Below, piece by piece: positions 24,362 to 59,633 of a DNA stretch of 64,000 bases; within the stretch, counting starts at the first letter, position 1; the number at the start of each line of letters is the position of its first letter. The notes under the pieces were generated by a model that worked only from the letters and a program-made list of their open reading frames with translations, was not told the origin of the DNA and made no database searches. The translations under genes and the position numbers were made by a program. This stretch comes from Brachyhypopomus gauderio (Eukaryota > Chordata > Actinopteri > Gymnotiformes > Hypopomidae), in assembly GCF_052324685.1 (NCBI RefSeq), contig NW_027506892.1, forward strand, positions 304,817-368,816, given 5' to 3'.

Positions 24362-27278
24362 CTGTGGTGCACACGTGCCCAGAGTGGTGGGCAGCCCTAA
24401 CCCAGCGCACTACTCCCTGTGCTAGGGCTGCCCACCACTCTGGGCACCTCAGTCATGGCCTCAGGCCTGGGAATCGAACCCATGACCCTCCGGTCACAAG
24501 ACCATGACTGCCCCATGGTTAAGTTTGAGAGTCAGGAATGTAAATTCTGTCTTTGTTTTCCCTCACTTTGATGAGCAAAATATTTTGCTTTTTAAGTTTG
24601 TATGGTCTGTAATTACAGTTTCACAAGCTTTAGACATTAGCTGATGTGGAAAATGTCATGAAAAGTTTGTAGGTTATTTCAGTGAGGGCCCCAAAGAACT
24701 AAAACTTCGACATCGCTATCTGGAGGTGTTTTCACATCCGCTTTGTCTTTTTCAGGGACGTGATAGGATTAGCAAAGAGAACTAGCTAGTCTCTGGTCCT
24801 GCCTTCTGCATCCAGCAGATAAGACAAATTTTCCATCTACAATAACACCAAAGCCCACCAAATCCTCCCTGTTTTATACCACCACCAATGAATGACTGCA
24901 ACATTTCACCAACTGCCAGTGTTGCCAGGTGTACGATAATTACCGTATGTTTACGATAATGCTGCCCTCTGTACGATCAGTAAACCCCCAAAAGGTCAAA
25001 TATACAATAATTTAACCATTCTGGTTAAAGACGGTTCACCCAAATCACGATGACAAGCCACTTGAATTTTTTAATGGACAACATGAGGAATATTTCACCA
25101 TCATCCCGCTTTATGAAAACTACTTCAGAGAACCAGCGAGCACTGTTGACATCTCACCAGGTGGAGATCAAACCCATCAAACAGCCCAGTGTGAACCCCA
25201 CACAGCGGGGGAGCTGGTAGTGTTGGACATGGTCTCTGATCCTGGAGGACAACAGTGCTGCACAAATAAAGACCATCTGACCAACCAGACGGATAAAGGA
25301 CACTGATTACCATCTTCAAGGTCATGATGGATCATGTGAACTCAGACAGACGGCAGACTGCTCAACACTAGTGACCACATCAACACACACGTTATTTCGT
25401 CATCAACACACACGTTATTTCGTCATCAACACGTTATTGTGGTTATGACAGGGGCGCGATAATCTCCCACAAAATACAAACATTTAACACAAAATACGAT
25501 AACTTTATAATTTATGTCTCCGGTACGATAATCCGACATCACATGGCCACACCACCAGCTAGTGTTGGTCAGGCGGTGGGGGTCATTAATACTGTAATTA
25601 GGGTTGCAACGGTATGAGATTTTCACGGTATGATAACCGTCTCAGAAAATACCGCGGTATCACGGTATCACAGTTAGTTTGTATATTATTAAAAGATACA
25701 CTGATCCTTAAAGAAATTACAACAAGTTTTTTTTTGTTCAATTAACTATTTATTGTAGAAACCTGCAACTATTGTATACAAAATGTCTCCTTTAAAAAAA
25801 TAAGCTGTAAACATGTTTATATAAATACTGCAAAATTAGAGAAACCTAAATCATGGATTTCATTACAATTATTTAAGTTTAAATTATTTAATATCTGACA
25901 AACTCAGCCTGGGTCAGTGTCTGATCAACAACTGTTGTAAACGTCCGTTTTACTGCCAAGTTGGAATATAACCAGATACTGCAGAAAGAGAGGATTTATT
26001 TCTGACATCATCACAATAGAGATTTCTATTTTAAGGCTTTCACACCGAGTCTGGTTTTAACATATGAAAAACAGGCACGTTAGAATTTGAAAATGAACGC
26101 ATGTCAATTAATGGCGTCTTTCACATCCAATGAAAGCAAGGACCTTAAAAAGCTAGAATTATACTTTCACTAGTGACCGTAGCGCGCGACTCCGCACAGT
26201 TCTTTTGTATTACGTTAACAAATACGAGCCTCTTGTAATTCCAGGACTAAACGTGAAGAGAAACGTGGAGAGAACGTGAAGACGTTAAGATTGGGCGTTT
26301 TGAAAATAAACAACCATTAAATAATGTGATGAAAAAGCGAATTATTTCGAGTATATGTATAAATATGTAACTTTATTAAGTTTAAGGTGCTGGGAAATAT
26401 TGAAACGGACCTTTAAAATGACGTACAGGTGCTTTAATTCCACCTTATAAAGGTGTATGAACCCTGCAAATATGACTTTGTTCATTGCGCTGAGGCGCGG
26501 CGCACGCAAAGTTACAAAATTCGAGAGGTGCACGACCTCGCTAATCGACAGCGCGTGAGACCCTCGCGCACGGGCGGAGCCACCGCGATTACGTTATTTT
26601 TGCCGCTGACATTAGTTTAGCTTTTTTTTTTGTTAAAAAATTTGTTAAGTCTGATACACGTTCTGCCATTCTCACCGCTGTGCTGAGTAGCTGAACCGGA
26701 GCGGAGTTGCGCATGCGCGGGTCAGTTTCTCCGCTGGCTTGCTTTTTACCGGTAATAAGCAAACGCACACGGTATGATAACCGTGCATTTTAATACCGTG
26801 GTATACCGTGAAACCGGTTACCGCTGCAACCCTAACTGTAATACTCCAATACTCTCCGCCCGTCTGTTTTAACGAGCTGATTTTATTCTCATATATTGCG
26901 ATGTTTATATCGGACGTTAAATGTGAAACTGCACCAGCACACCTACACACATCTCCGCACACCTACACACACACATCTCCACACACCTACACACACACCT
27001 ACACACACATCTACACACACCACACACATCTACACATCTTCACACACATCTCCACACACACATCTACACACCACACACATCTACACACCTACACACACAT
27101 CTACACACACACCTACACACACACCTACACACACACCTACACACACATCTACATCTACACACAATATAAACAACAACCGTTTCACAGCGCTAGTTCACCG
27201 CAGATACCGACATCTCCGCCTTTATCCGTTACCTGTTCGGGTTAGTTTAGACACATCTCGCTCTTTTAACGTTTCCAT
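8048..27278 (-). CDS. ckap2l: Cytoskeleton-associated protein 2-like (CKAP2L/Radmis), nine exons, 689 aa
   Basis: CKAP2L is a microtubule and spindle-pole protein of dividing cells. Minus-strand exons are 27278-27233, 23931-23865, 23784-23751, 23615-22555, 22371-22176, 12268-12113, 8983-8926, 8791-8641 and 8348-8048. All junctions are GT-AG and the phases match, giving 690 codons including stop. N-terminal [17 protein letters not shown] and PYLKDST match the CKAP2L start better than CKAP2. KEN at residues 54-56 is a candidate APC/C-Cdh1 degron, which the family is known to use. The long exon 4 is basic, S/T/Q/K-rich and probably disordered. The conserved CKAP2 C-terminal domain begins near residue 404 ([18 protein letters not shown]), continues in exon 6 ([15 protein letters not shown]) and exon 7 (VDELRSVV), and ends with [12 protein letters not shown] and ALQEHD in exon 9. 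Human CKAP2L is slightly longer. Intron 5 is swollen to about 9.9 kb by transposons. Confidence 0.93.
8364..8466. repeat. 33-bp minisatellite, about three copies, in ckap2l intron 8
   Basis: Repeats built from gaatcagacatggacatgc plus actcaacccac. It lies just upstream, in the minus sense, of the exon 9 acceptor. Because 33 is a multiple of three, the exon 9 frame stays open into the intron and makes a misleading longer ORF. Confidence 0.85.
8877..8920. repeat. 15-bp tandem repeat, three copies
   Basis: Unit ggacatcattatcgg, in the intron between ckap2l exons 7 and 8. Confidence 0.85.
9001..11587. other. ckap2l intron 6, first part: decayed repeats
   Basis: Holds a roughly 45-bp tandem duplication near 9084-9160; a pyrimidine-rich block at 9640-10200 that ends in a cgcgttaca motif and could be a worn solo LTR; and one end of a DNA element with AATCGATT clusters at 10390-10495, without a recognisable partner end. 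Two short segments, gcggaggtctgcaacagagc and attgtggtctggaggaatct, are each duplicated at 11301-11450. Confidence 0.4.
11588..12028. mobile_element. Tc1/mariner-type inverted-repeat remnant
   Basis: The left part starts acaggccaaaggtttggaca, a terminal sequence seen in fish Tc1 elements. A partial inverted copy on the right repeats aagaaactagaata, aaacatgtt and caccttttttt-aagtacataac in complement. No transposase remains. Confidence 0.6.
12438..13478 (+). mobile_element. Decayed Tc1-family transposon
   Basis: Perfect inverted ends starting CACTATATTGCCAAAAGTAT, flanked by TA dinucleotides at 12436-12437 and 13479-13480. Plus-strand remnants of the transposase are readable: an N-terminal helix-turn-helix segment ([26 protein letters not shown]) near 12580-12700 and the C-terminal catalytic end ([17 protein letters not shown]) at 13139-13396, with frameshifts and stops between. 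It lies in ckap2l intron 5 and is not functional. Confidence 0.9.
13479..14390. other. ckap2l intron 5 stretch with a degenerate LINE fragment
   Basis: At about 13940-14190 the plus strand still spells, with stops and frameshifts, the LINE motifs [17 protein letters not shown] and DAFKSKLK, an L2/CR1-group RT C-terminus. The rest is unassigned. Confidence 0.5.
14689..15583 (+). pseudogene. LINE ORF1 with SGNH esterase domain, frameshifted
   Basis: Plus-strand ORF1 remnant in two or three frames. The first frame (from 14689) has paired-cysteine motifs and a short helical region. The esterase block keeps the GDS nucleophile motif (IGDSIV) and the catalytic D-x-VH motif (DGVHP). The central oxyanion segment is disrupted by the frameshift near 15240. 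Esterase-bearing ORF1 proteins are known from CR1/L2 LINEs. Confidence 0.75.
16613..19805. mobile_element. 3.2-kb foldback DNA element with about 620-bp terminal inverted repeats
   Basis: The left arm (16613 to about 17235) and right arm (about 19140 to 19805) are near-complementary. Matching blocks include tatggaagtt at the tip, ttgagctcaaa, ttgataattcaaa-type AT sequence, and the atagtggaagaccatggaaa block. Direct repeats ctagata (or ctagatata, 7-9 bp) flank it at 16606 and 19806 and restore the LINE reading across the insertion. Long arms with about 9-bp duplications suggest a Mutator-like or foldback group. No transposase was recognised in the interior. Confidence 0.82.
18112..19110. mobile_element. 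PIF/Harbinger-type non-autonomous element, 999 bp
   Basis: Inverted ends TGCCCGGTTCACACTACACG and the complement of TGCCTGGTTCACACTGCACG, flanked by TTA on both sides (18109-18111 and 19111-19113), the Harbinger target site. Sub-terminal regions are rich in cgccgac and gtagtgtgaac blocks. It is nested inside the foldback element; no coding capacity seen. Confidence 0.85.
21985..22095. repeat. 18-bp minisatellite with TTAGGG-like core
   Basis: Units of the type ggttagggttaacatgag, about five degenerate copies, in ckap2l intron 5 about 80 bp from exon 5. Confidence 0.8.
24260..24514 (-). mobile_element. tRNA-derived SINE with internal CA tract
   Basis: Minus-strand head with a Pol III B box (complement of 24470-24480, GGTTCGATTCC). 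Next come a ccactctgggca segment, a (CA)n/(TG)n tract at 24315-24358, and a tail related to cacagatgggcaaatgcaga. The same head and tail occur at 28621-28905. It lies in ckap2l intron 1. Confidence 0.75.
24530..25598. other. ckap2l intron 1 stretch with unassigned repeats
   Basis: Contains several tacgataat motifs at 24930-25540 that may be parts of an old DNA element, and a 23-bp tandem repeat at 25374-25435 built from catcaacacacacgttattt. No gene seen. Confidence 0.4.
25599..26834. mobile_element. hAT-type non-autonomous element, 1.24 kb
   Basis: Inverted ends TAGGGTTGCAACGGTATG and the complement of TAGGGTTGCAGCGGTAACCG. An exact 8-bp duplication ACTGTAAT lies at 25591-25598 and 26835-26842. 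The ends are dense in cggtat and accgtgg motifs. The interior has no recognisable transposase. Confidence 0.88.
26935..27165. repeat. Compound ACAC/ACATCT microsatellite
   Basis: Irregular cacacatctacaca and cacacctaca units, in ckap2l intron 1 close to exon 1. Confidence 0.9.
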
Positions 27279-27422
27279 CTTTCTTCTCTCCGTTTATTTA
27301 TTTCTCTTCTCACTTTATTCCTAAATTATGAGATAAACACGCAGAACTTCATTAGCAACGACCAACCGCCACCGCGCGTTCACGACGCTTGAATACTGCG
27401 CGTGCGACGCCCCTGTACTCTG

Positions 27423-27474
27423 ATTGGTCCGTTCAAACGTTCGCTTAGTGACGTCACATCCCATCGTTTTAAAT
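27423..27474 (-). promoter_or_regulatory. Candidate cell-cycle promoter of ckap2l
   Basis: About 150-200 nt upstream of the ckap2l ATG, the minus strand contains a TTTAAA-type AT box (near 27467-27474), a perfect CRE palindrome TGACGTCA (27449-27456), a CHR-type TTTGAA (27437-27432) and a CCAATCA NF-Y box (27427-27421). The CHR plus CCAAT pairing is typical of G2/M genes controlled by DREAM/MuvB-NF-Y, which suits CKAP2L. Spacing and function are inferred. Confidence 0.45.
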
Positions 27475-27813
27475 CGTAACGTGACAGCCGTGACCTCTGG
27501 CCGTGACGCTGAATTATAGCTATTTGAGTAATTTATTTGGATTTATTTCTTATTTTTACGTTACCTGACAGATACTGAACCAGATTTAGCTAGTTAAACA
27601 CAAGGGCTGTCTGAAAACAATAATGCTTTTACATCTTTTATAATTTACATTATGAAAAGAACAGGAAAATATCTGTTGTCTGCATTGTAATAAATTAGGC
27701 ATACTGTGGACAGGGGGTTGATGAAACGTTACCTGGTGACTTTCTACGGCCAACTGTGGCCCAATGTCCAGGTTTCATTGGCCCGAGGCAAATTCTGAAA
27801 ATACAATTAAATA

Positions 27814-28053
27814 CAGGGCTCTCAAGTTTTGGATTCATGTCAGAGTGTGAGAGTTGTTGACGGGGTGTGGCGAACGTGAGTTGTTGAGCGGGGGGGTCGA
27901 ACGGGTTGTGGAGGGCGACATAAATATGGATCGGAGGTAAATAAACTAGATTTTTTTTTCTCGCCGTGTGAAATCGGAAGTGTGGCGTGTGAGCGTGTGA
28001 AGACGGTCAAATGCGTGTGTCACACGCTCAATGCGTGAGACTTGAGAGCCCTG
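27814..28053. mobile_element. 240-bp hAT MITE
   Basis: Inverted ends CAGGGCTCTCAAGT, flanked by exact ATTAAATA at 27806-27813 and 28054-28061. It contains the G-rich gttgttgagcggggg module, also found in other elements of this window. Confidence 0.88.
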
Positions 28054-28149
28054 ATTAAATATGTCCCGTTTCAACACTAGAAAGAGCCAGTCATGGAAAC
28101 GGTGCTTCTCCACTAAACAAAATTAAGCAAAGAAAATTTGTTTTATCGC

Positions 28150-28380
28150 GAGTCACCAGAAATGGTAGCACCGCAAAAACTCAAAATATCAAGTGAATGT
28201 GGAAGATTTCAAACACGGTGGGAAAATTCATATTTCTTCAAAGAAATTAATGGAAAGTATCTGTTTGATCTGCAATGAAGCTGTCCCAGTTATGAGAGCA
28301 AACATCAGAGCTACACATCACCACCAGAGCCCAACAAACACAGGCAGTCAGGAAACGCCACAACACCAAGCGGTGGTTTA
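28150..28380 (+). pseudogene. Remnant of a GTF2IRD2-like hAT transposase N-terminus
   Basis: In two frames the plus strand spells CGRFQTRWENSYFF and then SICLICNEAVPVMRANIR, the zinc-finger-bearing N-terminus of hAT transposases of the group domesticated in GTF2IRD2. Frameshifts and loss of the downstream catalytic domain make it a pseudogene. Confidence 0.6.
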
Positions 28381-28403
28381 ATAAAGCAGTGAGTGTCTAA
28401 TCC

Positions 28404-28805
28404 TTCTTCTTCTTCTTTCGGCAATTCCCATTTAGGGGTCGCCACAGCGGATCAAACTCCTCCATCTGGCCCTGTCCTGAGTGTCCTCCACTGACACACC
28501 AGCCACTCTCATATCCTCTACCACTGCATCCATAAACCTCCTCTTAGGTCTACCTCTCCTCCTCTTGCCTGGAAGTTCCATCCCCAAGACCCTCCTACCA
28601 ATATGCAGGGCCCTACCATGAGGCAGTCATGGTCCTGTGGTAGGGAACTGGTCTTGTGACCGGAGCGTCGTGGGTACGATTCCCAGGCCTGAGGCCAAGA
28701 CTGAGGTGCCCTTGAGCAAGGCACCTAACCCCAAAAGCTCCCCGGGCGCCAGGCTAGGGCTGCCCACCACTCTGGGCAAGTGTGCACCACAGCCCCCTAG
28801 TAATC

Positions 28806-28842
<37 letters not shown>

Positions 28843-29530
28843 CTAATTGCACAGATGGGTAAAATGCGGAGGACCAATTTCAGATGCGGTGTAAAATTCA
28901 CAATTGACAAATCCAAATAATCTCAATCTCGCTTCTCTAACTTTATCTCCAAAACATGCTACATGTGCTGATCCTCTAATAAACTCATTTCTGATCCTAT
29001 CCTTCCTCGTCACTCCAAATGAGAATCTCAACATCTTCATCTCAGACACCTCCATCTCCCTCACCTGTCTCTTTGTCAGTGCCACTGTCTCCAGTCCATA
29101 CAACATAGCAGGTCTCACTACTGTCCTATAGATCTTTCCTTTCATTCTAGCAGACATGCTTCTATCACAGATCACCCCAGACACTTTATGCCATCCACCC
29201 CACCCTGCCTGCACTCTCTTCTTTACCTCTCTTTCACTTCCTCCATTACTCTGTACCCTCGACCCTAAGTAGGTAAACTCATCAACCTTCACCAAATCAA
29301 CTCCTTGTAACTGGACCTGTCCACCGTCTGCCCTCTCATCCACACATGTACTCTGTTTTACTCCTGCTCACTTTCATTCCCCTGCTCTCCAAAGCATTTC
29401 TCCATCTTTCCAAGCTCACCTCCACCTGCTCCCTACTCTCACTACAGATCACAATGTCATCAGATGAGAGCCTCATCCAACTCACAGAAATAAGGTGCCC
29501 GGAAAAAGTGCAGGACTTCAATAACGTGAG
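28404..29530 (-). mobile_element. RTE-clade LINE 3' fragment, interrupted by a SINE
   Basis: Minus-strand reading contains DDIVICSES (the RT active-site block), then after a frameshift VDEFTYLGS, VKKRVQAGW, ARMKGKIYRTVVRPAMLYGLE and EMKMLRFSFGVTRKDRIRNE. These are typical of RTE elements of fish (Rex3/BovB-like). The 3' end carries the ggggtcgccacagcggatca block (complement) and a CTTCTT-type tail near 28404. It is 5'-truncated and inactive. Confidence 0.82.
28621..28905 (+). mobile_element. tRNA-derived SINE with internal GT tract
   Basis: Plus-strand head with B box GGTACGATTCC (28673-28683) and the tgaggtgcccttgagcaagg body. A (GT)n tract follows at 28808-28841 and then a cacagatgggtaaaatgcgg tail. 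It is inserted in the RTE LINE fragment, whose sequence resumes on both sides. Confidence 0.78.
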
Positions 29531-31742
29531 CTTAGCAGCATTTTATATTTCACCATAAGATTTCACCCCCACACATGTGCACCACACAGGTGCCCTCAAG
29601 CAAAGTTTGGAAACCCCTGTTCTACAGCAAAAATATGTGCATCAAAATACCCTAATCTTAGGCTACAACTCTCCAATTATTCTTCGTGACATTATACTGC
29701 CACCTACTGGCCGGGGTGTTTCAAAGATTGTGTGTTTAGTGGTAAATATGATTATTTTAAACGTGGATGTATAAATTGGTTCATTCGAGAACTCCAAAGC
29801 AATCAAGAGTTCTCGTCTCATGAGCACCTCTCTGTATTATTATTATATTATATATATTATTATTAATTATTAATATAATAATATTATTATTACTCATGAG
29901 CACCTCTCTGTATTATTTTTTTACATTTTTGTCTATAAAACATTACCCTGTAATGGGATAAATGTCTTATTACTCCTTTACATTCAAGAAACATTTTGAT
30001 AATGTATTCTAATATTGATTTAATAAATAATTTAATAGCAAAATTCCCCCCAAAGGAGACGACCTATCAAAATCACCTACAACACAGGAGGTAGTGGCAG
30101 TGGAGACTAAAAGAAGATTCACTTGACCTTTAAATCAGTAAGAGAATTATAAACCCAAAACCATGCAGGCACACGTACACACAGGCATACACACACTCCT
30201 TACAACATTGAAAGTAAACTTGCTTAACATTTCTAACAGATATTTCAGATTACATAGAAGAGGATTTCCATTATTTATTTGGCTAAACTTGCAATATGGC
30301 TGATTTTAAAAAGTGTTGGTGTGGGTAGGTGCTTGGGTGTGTTCACTGAAACAGTGTTCAGCTGCATACTGTTGGTTTTCCAGATTTGGTATAAAGCAAA
30401 ATAAATTCCTCACAGTGAACCCAGCAGATAAGACCAAAGAAAAAACATTTAAACATTTAAAATCCTTCTAGGATCCTCAACGCGGTTTACAGGACCTCAA
30501 ACCTACTTTACATAAGTAAAGATTTTTGGTTTTGATGAAATTACAGATTGTCTTTAAGCTGGAGTAGATACTTACACATACAGTCATCAGTACCACTGCT
30601 CAATCGAAAATAAATTCTCTGACCAAAGCATTAACCATGAAACACAAATTATAAAACAATTTAAAATGTACATTTTTGGGAGAAAAAAAACAACAAAACA
30701 AAAATATACACCTTGAATCTTATGCAAAATAAATACACTATGTGTGTGTATATATATACTTATATACACTTATATTTTCTTCTGGTTTGTTCGCTTCAAG
30801 TCCAGTAGATTCTTAAAGCTCGTTCACACACAAGCAAACATTTTCTTCCAGAGCAGACAAGACTTCCACTTCCATGGGCCCGACTCACTGGAAACGTTTT
30901 TACAGTTTTTAGACACGGATTCAAATGAACATAACTGCACAGTAACAGGTGATCCACCACCTTCAGTTAGTTGACCTGTTAAAGGACACGGGATCAACAT
31001 GCAACATCTTTCTCTAGGTCTCTATAGATGACAATTAGCATTAACTGTACAACAACATGCTTGTGTTCTTTTCTTTTTGGGAGGTGGGGGAGGGGTCATC
31101 ATGAGGGTTATAGAGAAAGGTCAAATGTCAATTTAAAGTGTTTGTTGTACATGGTGTTTAGTGAGTCCCTGAGATGCCTCTTGGTGTTAAAGGTCTAGAT
31201 GCAACTAATCTGTTGAGTAGTTGAACCATGTTTCTTAATTTTATTATCGGTGCTCTTTTACCCTCAATCACCCTCGTCCCCCCCCTCCAAAAAAACCAAA
31301 ACACCAGATTTACACACACACACAAACATACACACACTACATAAGTGTAGATTTTGAGAACTAAAATGACTTCTATAACTTGGCCGATCTCAGTGTGAGT
31401 CAGAGGATTCACACTGAGAAACTGTGTGAATAATAATAAAATGTCTTTGTTTGGTTTGGTAAGAATTTCATCCCTCCCAGAGACACCAACACCCTGTGCA
31501 TCTTAAGGTCTCCTAGGGTTTTGTTTGGTGAGGACACTGTCTACGTCCAAACAAACACTGGCTAGTCCAGGGGTGACAGAGGACAGAATCCACAAGACTC
31601 CTCAGTAAATTCCTCACACAACCCCACACCCACACACACACACTTCTTTTGTTCATATAGTTGTTGACAACTGTTTTAACAGATTTAGGGTTTATGGTGG
31701 TAAGTTTATATGACTGTAGAATTTCAGTGTTCCTTGTGCTGT

Positions 31743-31806
<64 letters not shown>

Positions 31807-31853
31807 CCTTAAAGTCAGACATCCCTTCCTGGATCCATCTGTCAGGTTGCAGC

Positions 31854-31898
<45 letters not shown>

Positions 31899-31931
31899 GT
31901 CAGCTAATGGAGTTAATGGTGTGAGTGGGTA
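29531..31931. other. Probable long 3' UTR of cnnm4 and intergenic spacer to ckap2l
   Basis: No ORF of interest. An AT-rich TATTATTA block lies at 29835-29900. Minus-strand AATAAA candidates occur at 31245-31240 and 30279-30274, about 690 and 1,650 nt after the cnnm4 stop. (GT)n tracts at 31743-31803 and 31856-31897 lie directly after the stop, in the presumed 3' UTR. Confidence 0.45.
31743..31897. repeat. Two (GT)n microsatellites in the presumed cnnm4 3' UTR
   Basis: About 30 and 21 GT units separated by about 50 bp, beginning some 35 nt downstream of the stop codon at 31932. In the minus-strand transcript they read (CA)n. Confidence 0.92.
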
Positions 31932-56545
<24,614 letters not shown>

Positions 56546-56760
56546 GTTTGTTTCTCTCCCTCCGCGAGACGGGAGGTGACGTCACCCGCTGGGTACCGCG
56601 CGGCCCGCCCGCCGCCGACGTCACACCAATGACGCGCGTCACCCCGTCGACGCGAGCGAGCCCCCCGCGCTCTTAAGGAGGACCGAGCGCCGCGCGTTTT
56701 TAAGGTGGACTGGATTCGTTCAGGGATTCGGGGACGTTGACGTGAGTGGAAGGTGCAGGA

Positions 56761-58484
56761 GCCCAAACGATTAACCAAGCGTGATAATGCAACAGCATCG
56801 CTAGTTTGTATTCTTCTGTTTATATTTTAGCACATTTAAATGCCTTACTAGATTATTGGCTCGTATTAATTTCTTCAAATACCGAATACTTGAAGATGTA
56901 TTCATAGCTGTTAATTCATAGCGTTTATTCACACCGCATGCTCGGTGTATAATCCGAATATTGATATCTAGGCCGAATGTCTATATTGATATCTAGTCCG
57001 CACCCTCTAGTGGCGATATAATTCTAATAAAGAAAGTCTAACTGTATTTATGGTACATGTTCACTAGATGGCGACATTAGATAAGCAATTAATTTTCAAA
57101 ACCTGACCTACACACCGCACGAGAAACAGCTAAGCGGTTTAATAAAAACGTCTTTTGTTTTCCTGAAACATTAATGTCAATGAGACATTTTAAATAACTA
57201 CATAGACCCACACTGCTTCATATCAGTTTAATTATATTAGTTGAAAATAAGGCAATTTATGCACTACAAGAACACATCAAATATGCACACAGGACAGATT
57301 CCACTGCAGGCCAGACAGTGGCGTACCAACTCTGCCTTAAAGGACCAGCACACACAAAATAACTCAAGACGTGTAGTAAGAACATTCCTGATGAAAATAA
57401 GATACCTTTTAAAATTTACATCGACCTGAAGAACAGTAATATTGCAATAGCGTGTTAAGAGTGGCCATTTAGTGCAGCTCTCACATCAAAGTTGCCATGG
57501 ATACACAAAATTAAGTATTTGGCTTAGCTCCTCAAAGATTCAGAGGTCATGACTCAGTGCTGGCCAGACAAAAAGGAAATTACATGCATTACATTTCATT
57601 ACAAACATTACAATGTGCCTTTAATACAACACTGCTGTTGTAACTGGACACGTATGAAAAAGCTTTTTTAAATAGCTCTTTCAACCACATTGTGGTATTG
57701 TTACATACAAGCTACAGAACGCAGGGACACTGGCTATTGGCTTCAGAATACCAGAATAATCTTAATCACTCTTGCAGCTCTGGAAAAAACTGAAGAAAGC
57801 AGTGTAGCAACTCTGTTATGTGCAGCGCCAACATATTTGCATACTGGCACTTTTTGATACAGTAGTGCATATCAATTCTTTGAATAAAAGTTTTGTATTT
57901 TTAAATAAATTACACTGACGATCTCTTAAAGTCTGATGCAGACTCAGACATTCAGTCACAGTTAAATGTGCTTCAAGTAGTCATATTGTACTACAGGAAA
58001 CGGTCAAGTGCTAACAGACATGACTATGTCTCTACTCATATTACCCTTAATGAGTAATACTGCATTTTTGTGTTTCTTTGCATTCATTGATATTGGTCAA
58101 GTGAACTGTGTCTTCTGGCTTGGATACTAGAACAAGCAGCTACTGCTGGCACATCTCATCAACACAGCTGTTGCTCCCAGTCAGAAGAAACCATATAAAA
58201 ACTCAGTTTGACAATATCTGCAAGACCTCTGGACTGCAACCATGGAAAACTGAAAATACTTATTCAAACAGGGTTATGATGAAGGGAATGATTAAATTAA
58301 CATATTCTTCTCTTCCTGAGAGCATCAGGTTTACATCTTCATCTGTCTGTCGAACTAATAATCCAGCTATCTGGAAAATACAGTGTACAAAGGTAAGATA
58401 CTTCAAGTGCTTTATTGCACTCCAGGAACAGGCTCTGAACAGCCAGCTCCATCCTATTGGCTGACGGGGGTCCTGAATCGCATC
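56761..58484. other. Intergenic spacer between the SEC14-like gene and cnnm4
   Basis: AT-rich, no gene recognised. Minus-strand AATAAA at 58416-58411, about 70 nt after the SEC14-like stop, is a candidate poly(A) signal. A short tandem duplication of atcctattggctgacggggg covers 58451-58501 across the stop region. Confidence 0.5.
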
Positions 58485-59243
58485 CTATTGGCTGACGGGG
58501 GTGTTCTGGTCTGAGGCTTTGCTGGTTTCAGGTTGCGACTGACCGTCACTGCTGGGCAGGAACACTTCCACGGAGAAGCTGACTCTCTTGGACTGGAAGA
58601 TGCTGTACGTGTTGTCAAATCGCAGCACATCTAGCAGGGAATTAAAAAAGGTTTCTCAAATATTTTTGTTATGTAACTTGAGATGTTTTTATCCTCATCA
58701 AGTTTCCCCTCCGCATATGTCACTAGACTCACACACTCCTGCTCGTGTGCAGGTGAGGGAACTCACACACTCCTGCTCGTGTGCAGGTGAGGGAACTCAC
58801 ACACTCCTGCTCGTGTGCAGGTGAGGGAACTCACACACTCCTGCTCGTGTGCAGGTGAGGGACCCGTCCTCGGGCACCAGGTGGGCGTTGTAGCGTTCGC
58901 TGGGCACCACCTCCTCCATCTCTCCTGCCTTCATCCACTCTCCGGGGTTCTTCTTCAGGAAGACCCCAAACCCCACATCCCCTCCCTCACTGCTGAACTG
59001 CCACCTAGCAGGTGAAAGCAGAGGGAGACTCAGACAACAGAAGGAAAAGAGGCTGCGAAGTGGAAAAACGTCTCTGCTGTTGGTAGTGTCCCATCACGCT
59101 CACCCGAGCACGCAGCCTGGCACCAAGATCTCGTACTCCAGCTGGTGGGACGAGCCTCGTCCTACAGACACACACTTGTCGTACTGGACCTTAATGAAGT
59201 CCCGTGCGTAGTAGGTCTTGGGCACCTGTCCCCCGTGGTTAAT
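58485..59243 (-). CDS. SEC14-like protein, last three exons encoding the GOLD domain (5' part outside window)
   Basis: Minus-strand exons 59243-59104, 59004-58835 and 58630-58485 join in phase (GT-AG) into 151 codons plus stop. The product reads [61 protein letters not shown] and [13 protein letters not shown], then [13 protein letters not shown]. This is the C-terminal GOLD domain of SEC14L2/3/4-type lipid-transfer proteins (zebrafish sec14l7/l8-like). Upstream CRAL-TRIO exons were not found to 64000, so they probably lie beyond the edge. A glycine replaces the arginine usual in the VLRWQF junction. The donor of the middle exon sits in a fourfold 34-bp tandem repeat. The last exon ends with a low-complexity S/Q/P-rich tail before TAG. 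Which paralogue it is cannot be decided. Confidence 0.85.
58727..58862. repeat. 34-bp tandem repeat, four copies, duplicating an exon end and its splice donor
   Basis: Units start at 58727, 58761, 58795 and 58829 and are essentially identical. Each contains, on the minus strand, the last 28 nt of the SEC14-like middle exon and the GTGAGT donor (donor positions 58834, 58800, 58766, 58732). Confidence 0.92.
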
Positions 59244-59599
59244 CTGTGCAGAGATGAAGAGGTGAACGTGTGCACGAGGACGTCCGGTCTCAGTGTGGAC
59301 TAGACTGCCTCTAGAAGGAAAAGAGAAGCTATAGAGAGAAAAGAACTCACACAGATGCCATGGCGGTTAAGGGCTAGCTGGTCTGGTAGTTTGGGAGCAC
59401 ATTGCATTTTAGATAAAATACTCAGGTGAACAATACATCTGAATTTATTATTTCTTTCATTACAAACAGAAGCACACATTCATTATTAGGAATCAACTAC
59501 ACTGTACACAGAAATTGATCATTTAACATTTCTGTGATCAACACCTTAACAAAAAGAGAGAGACAGAGACAGACAGCATAACATGGGCTGAACACTGTA

Positions 59600-59633
<34 letters not shown>

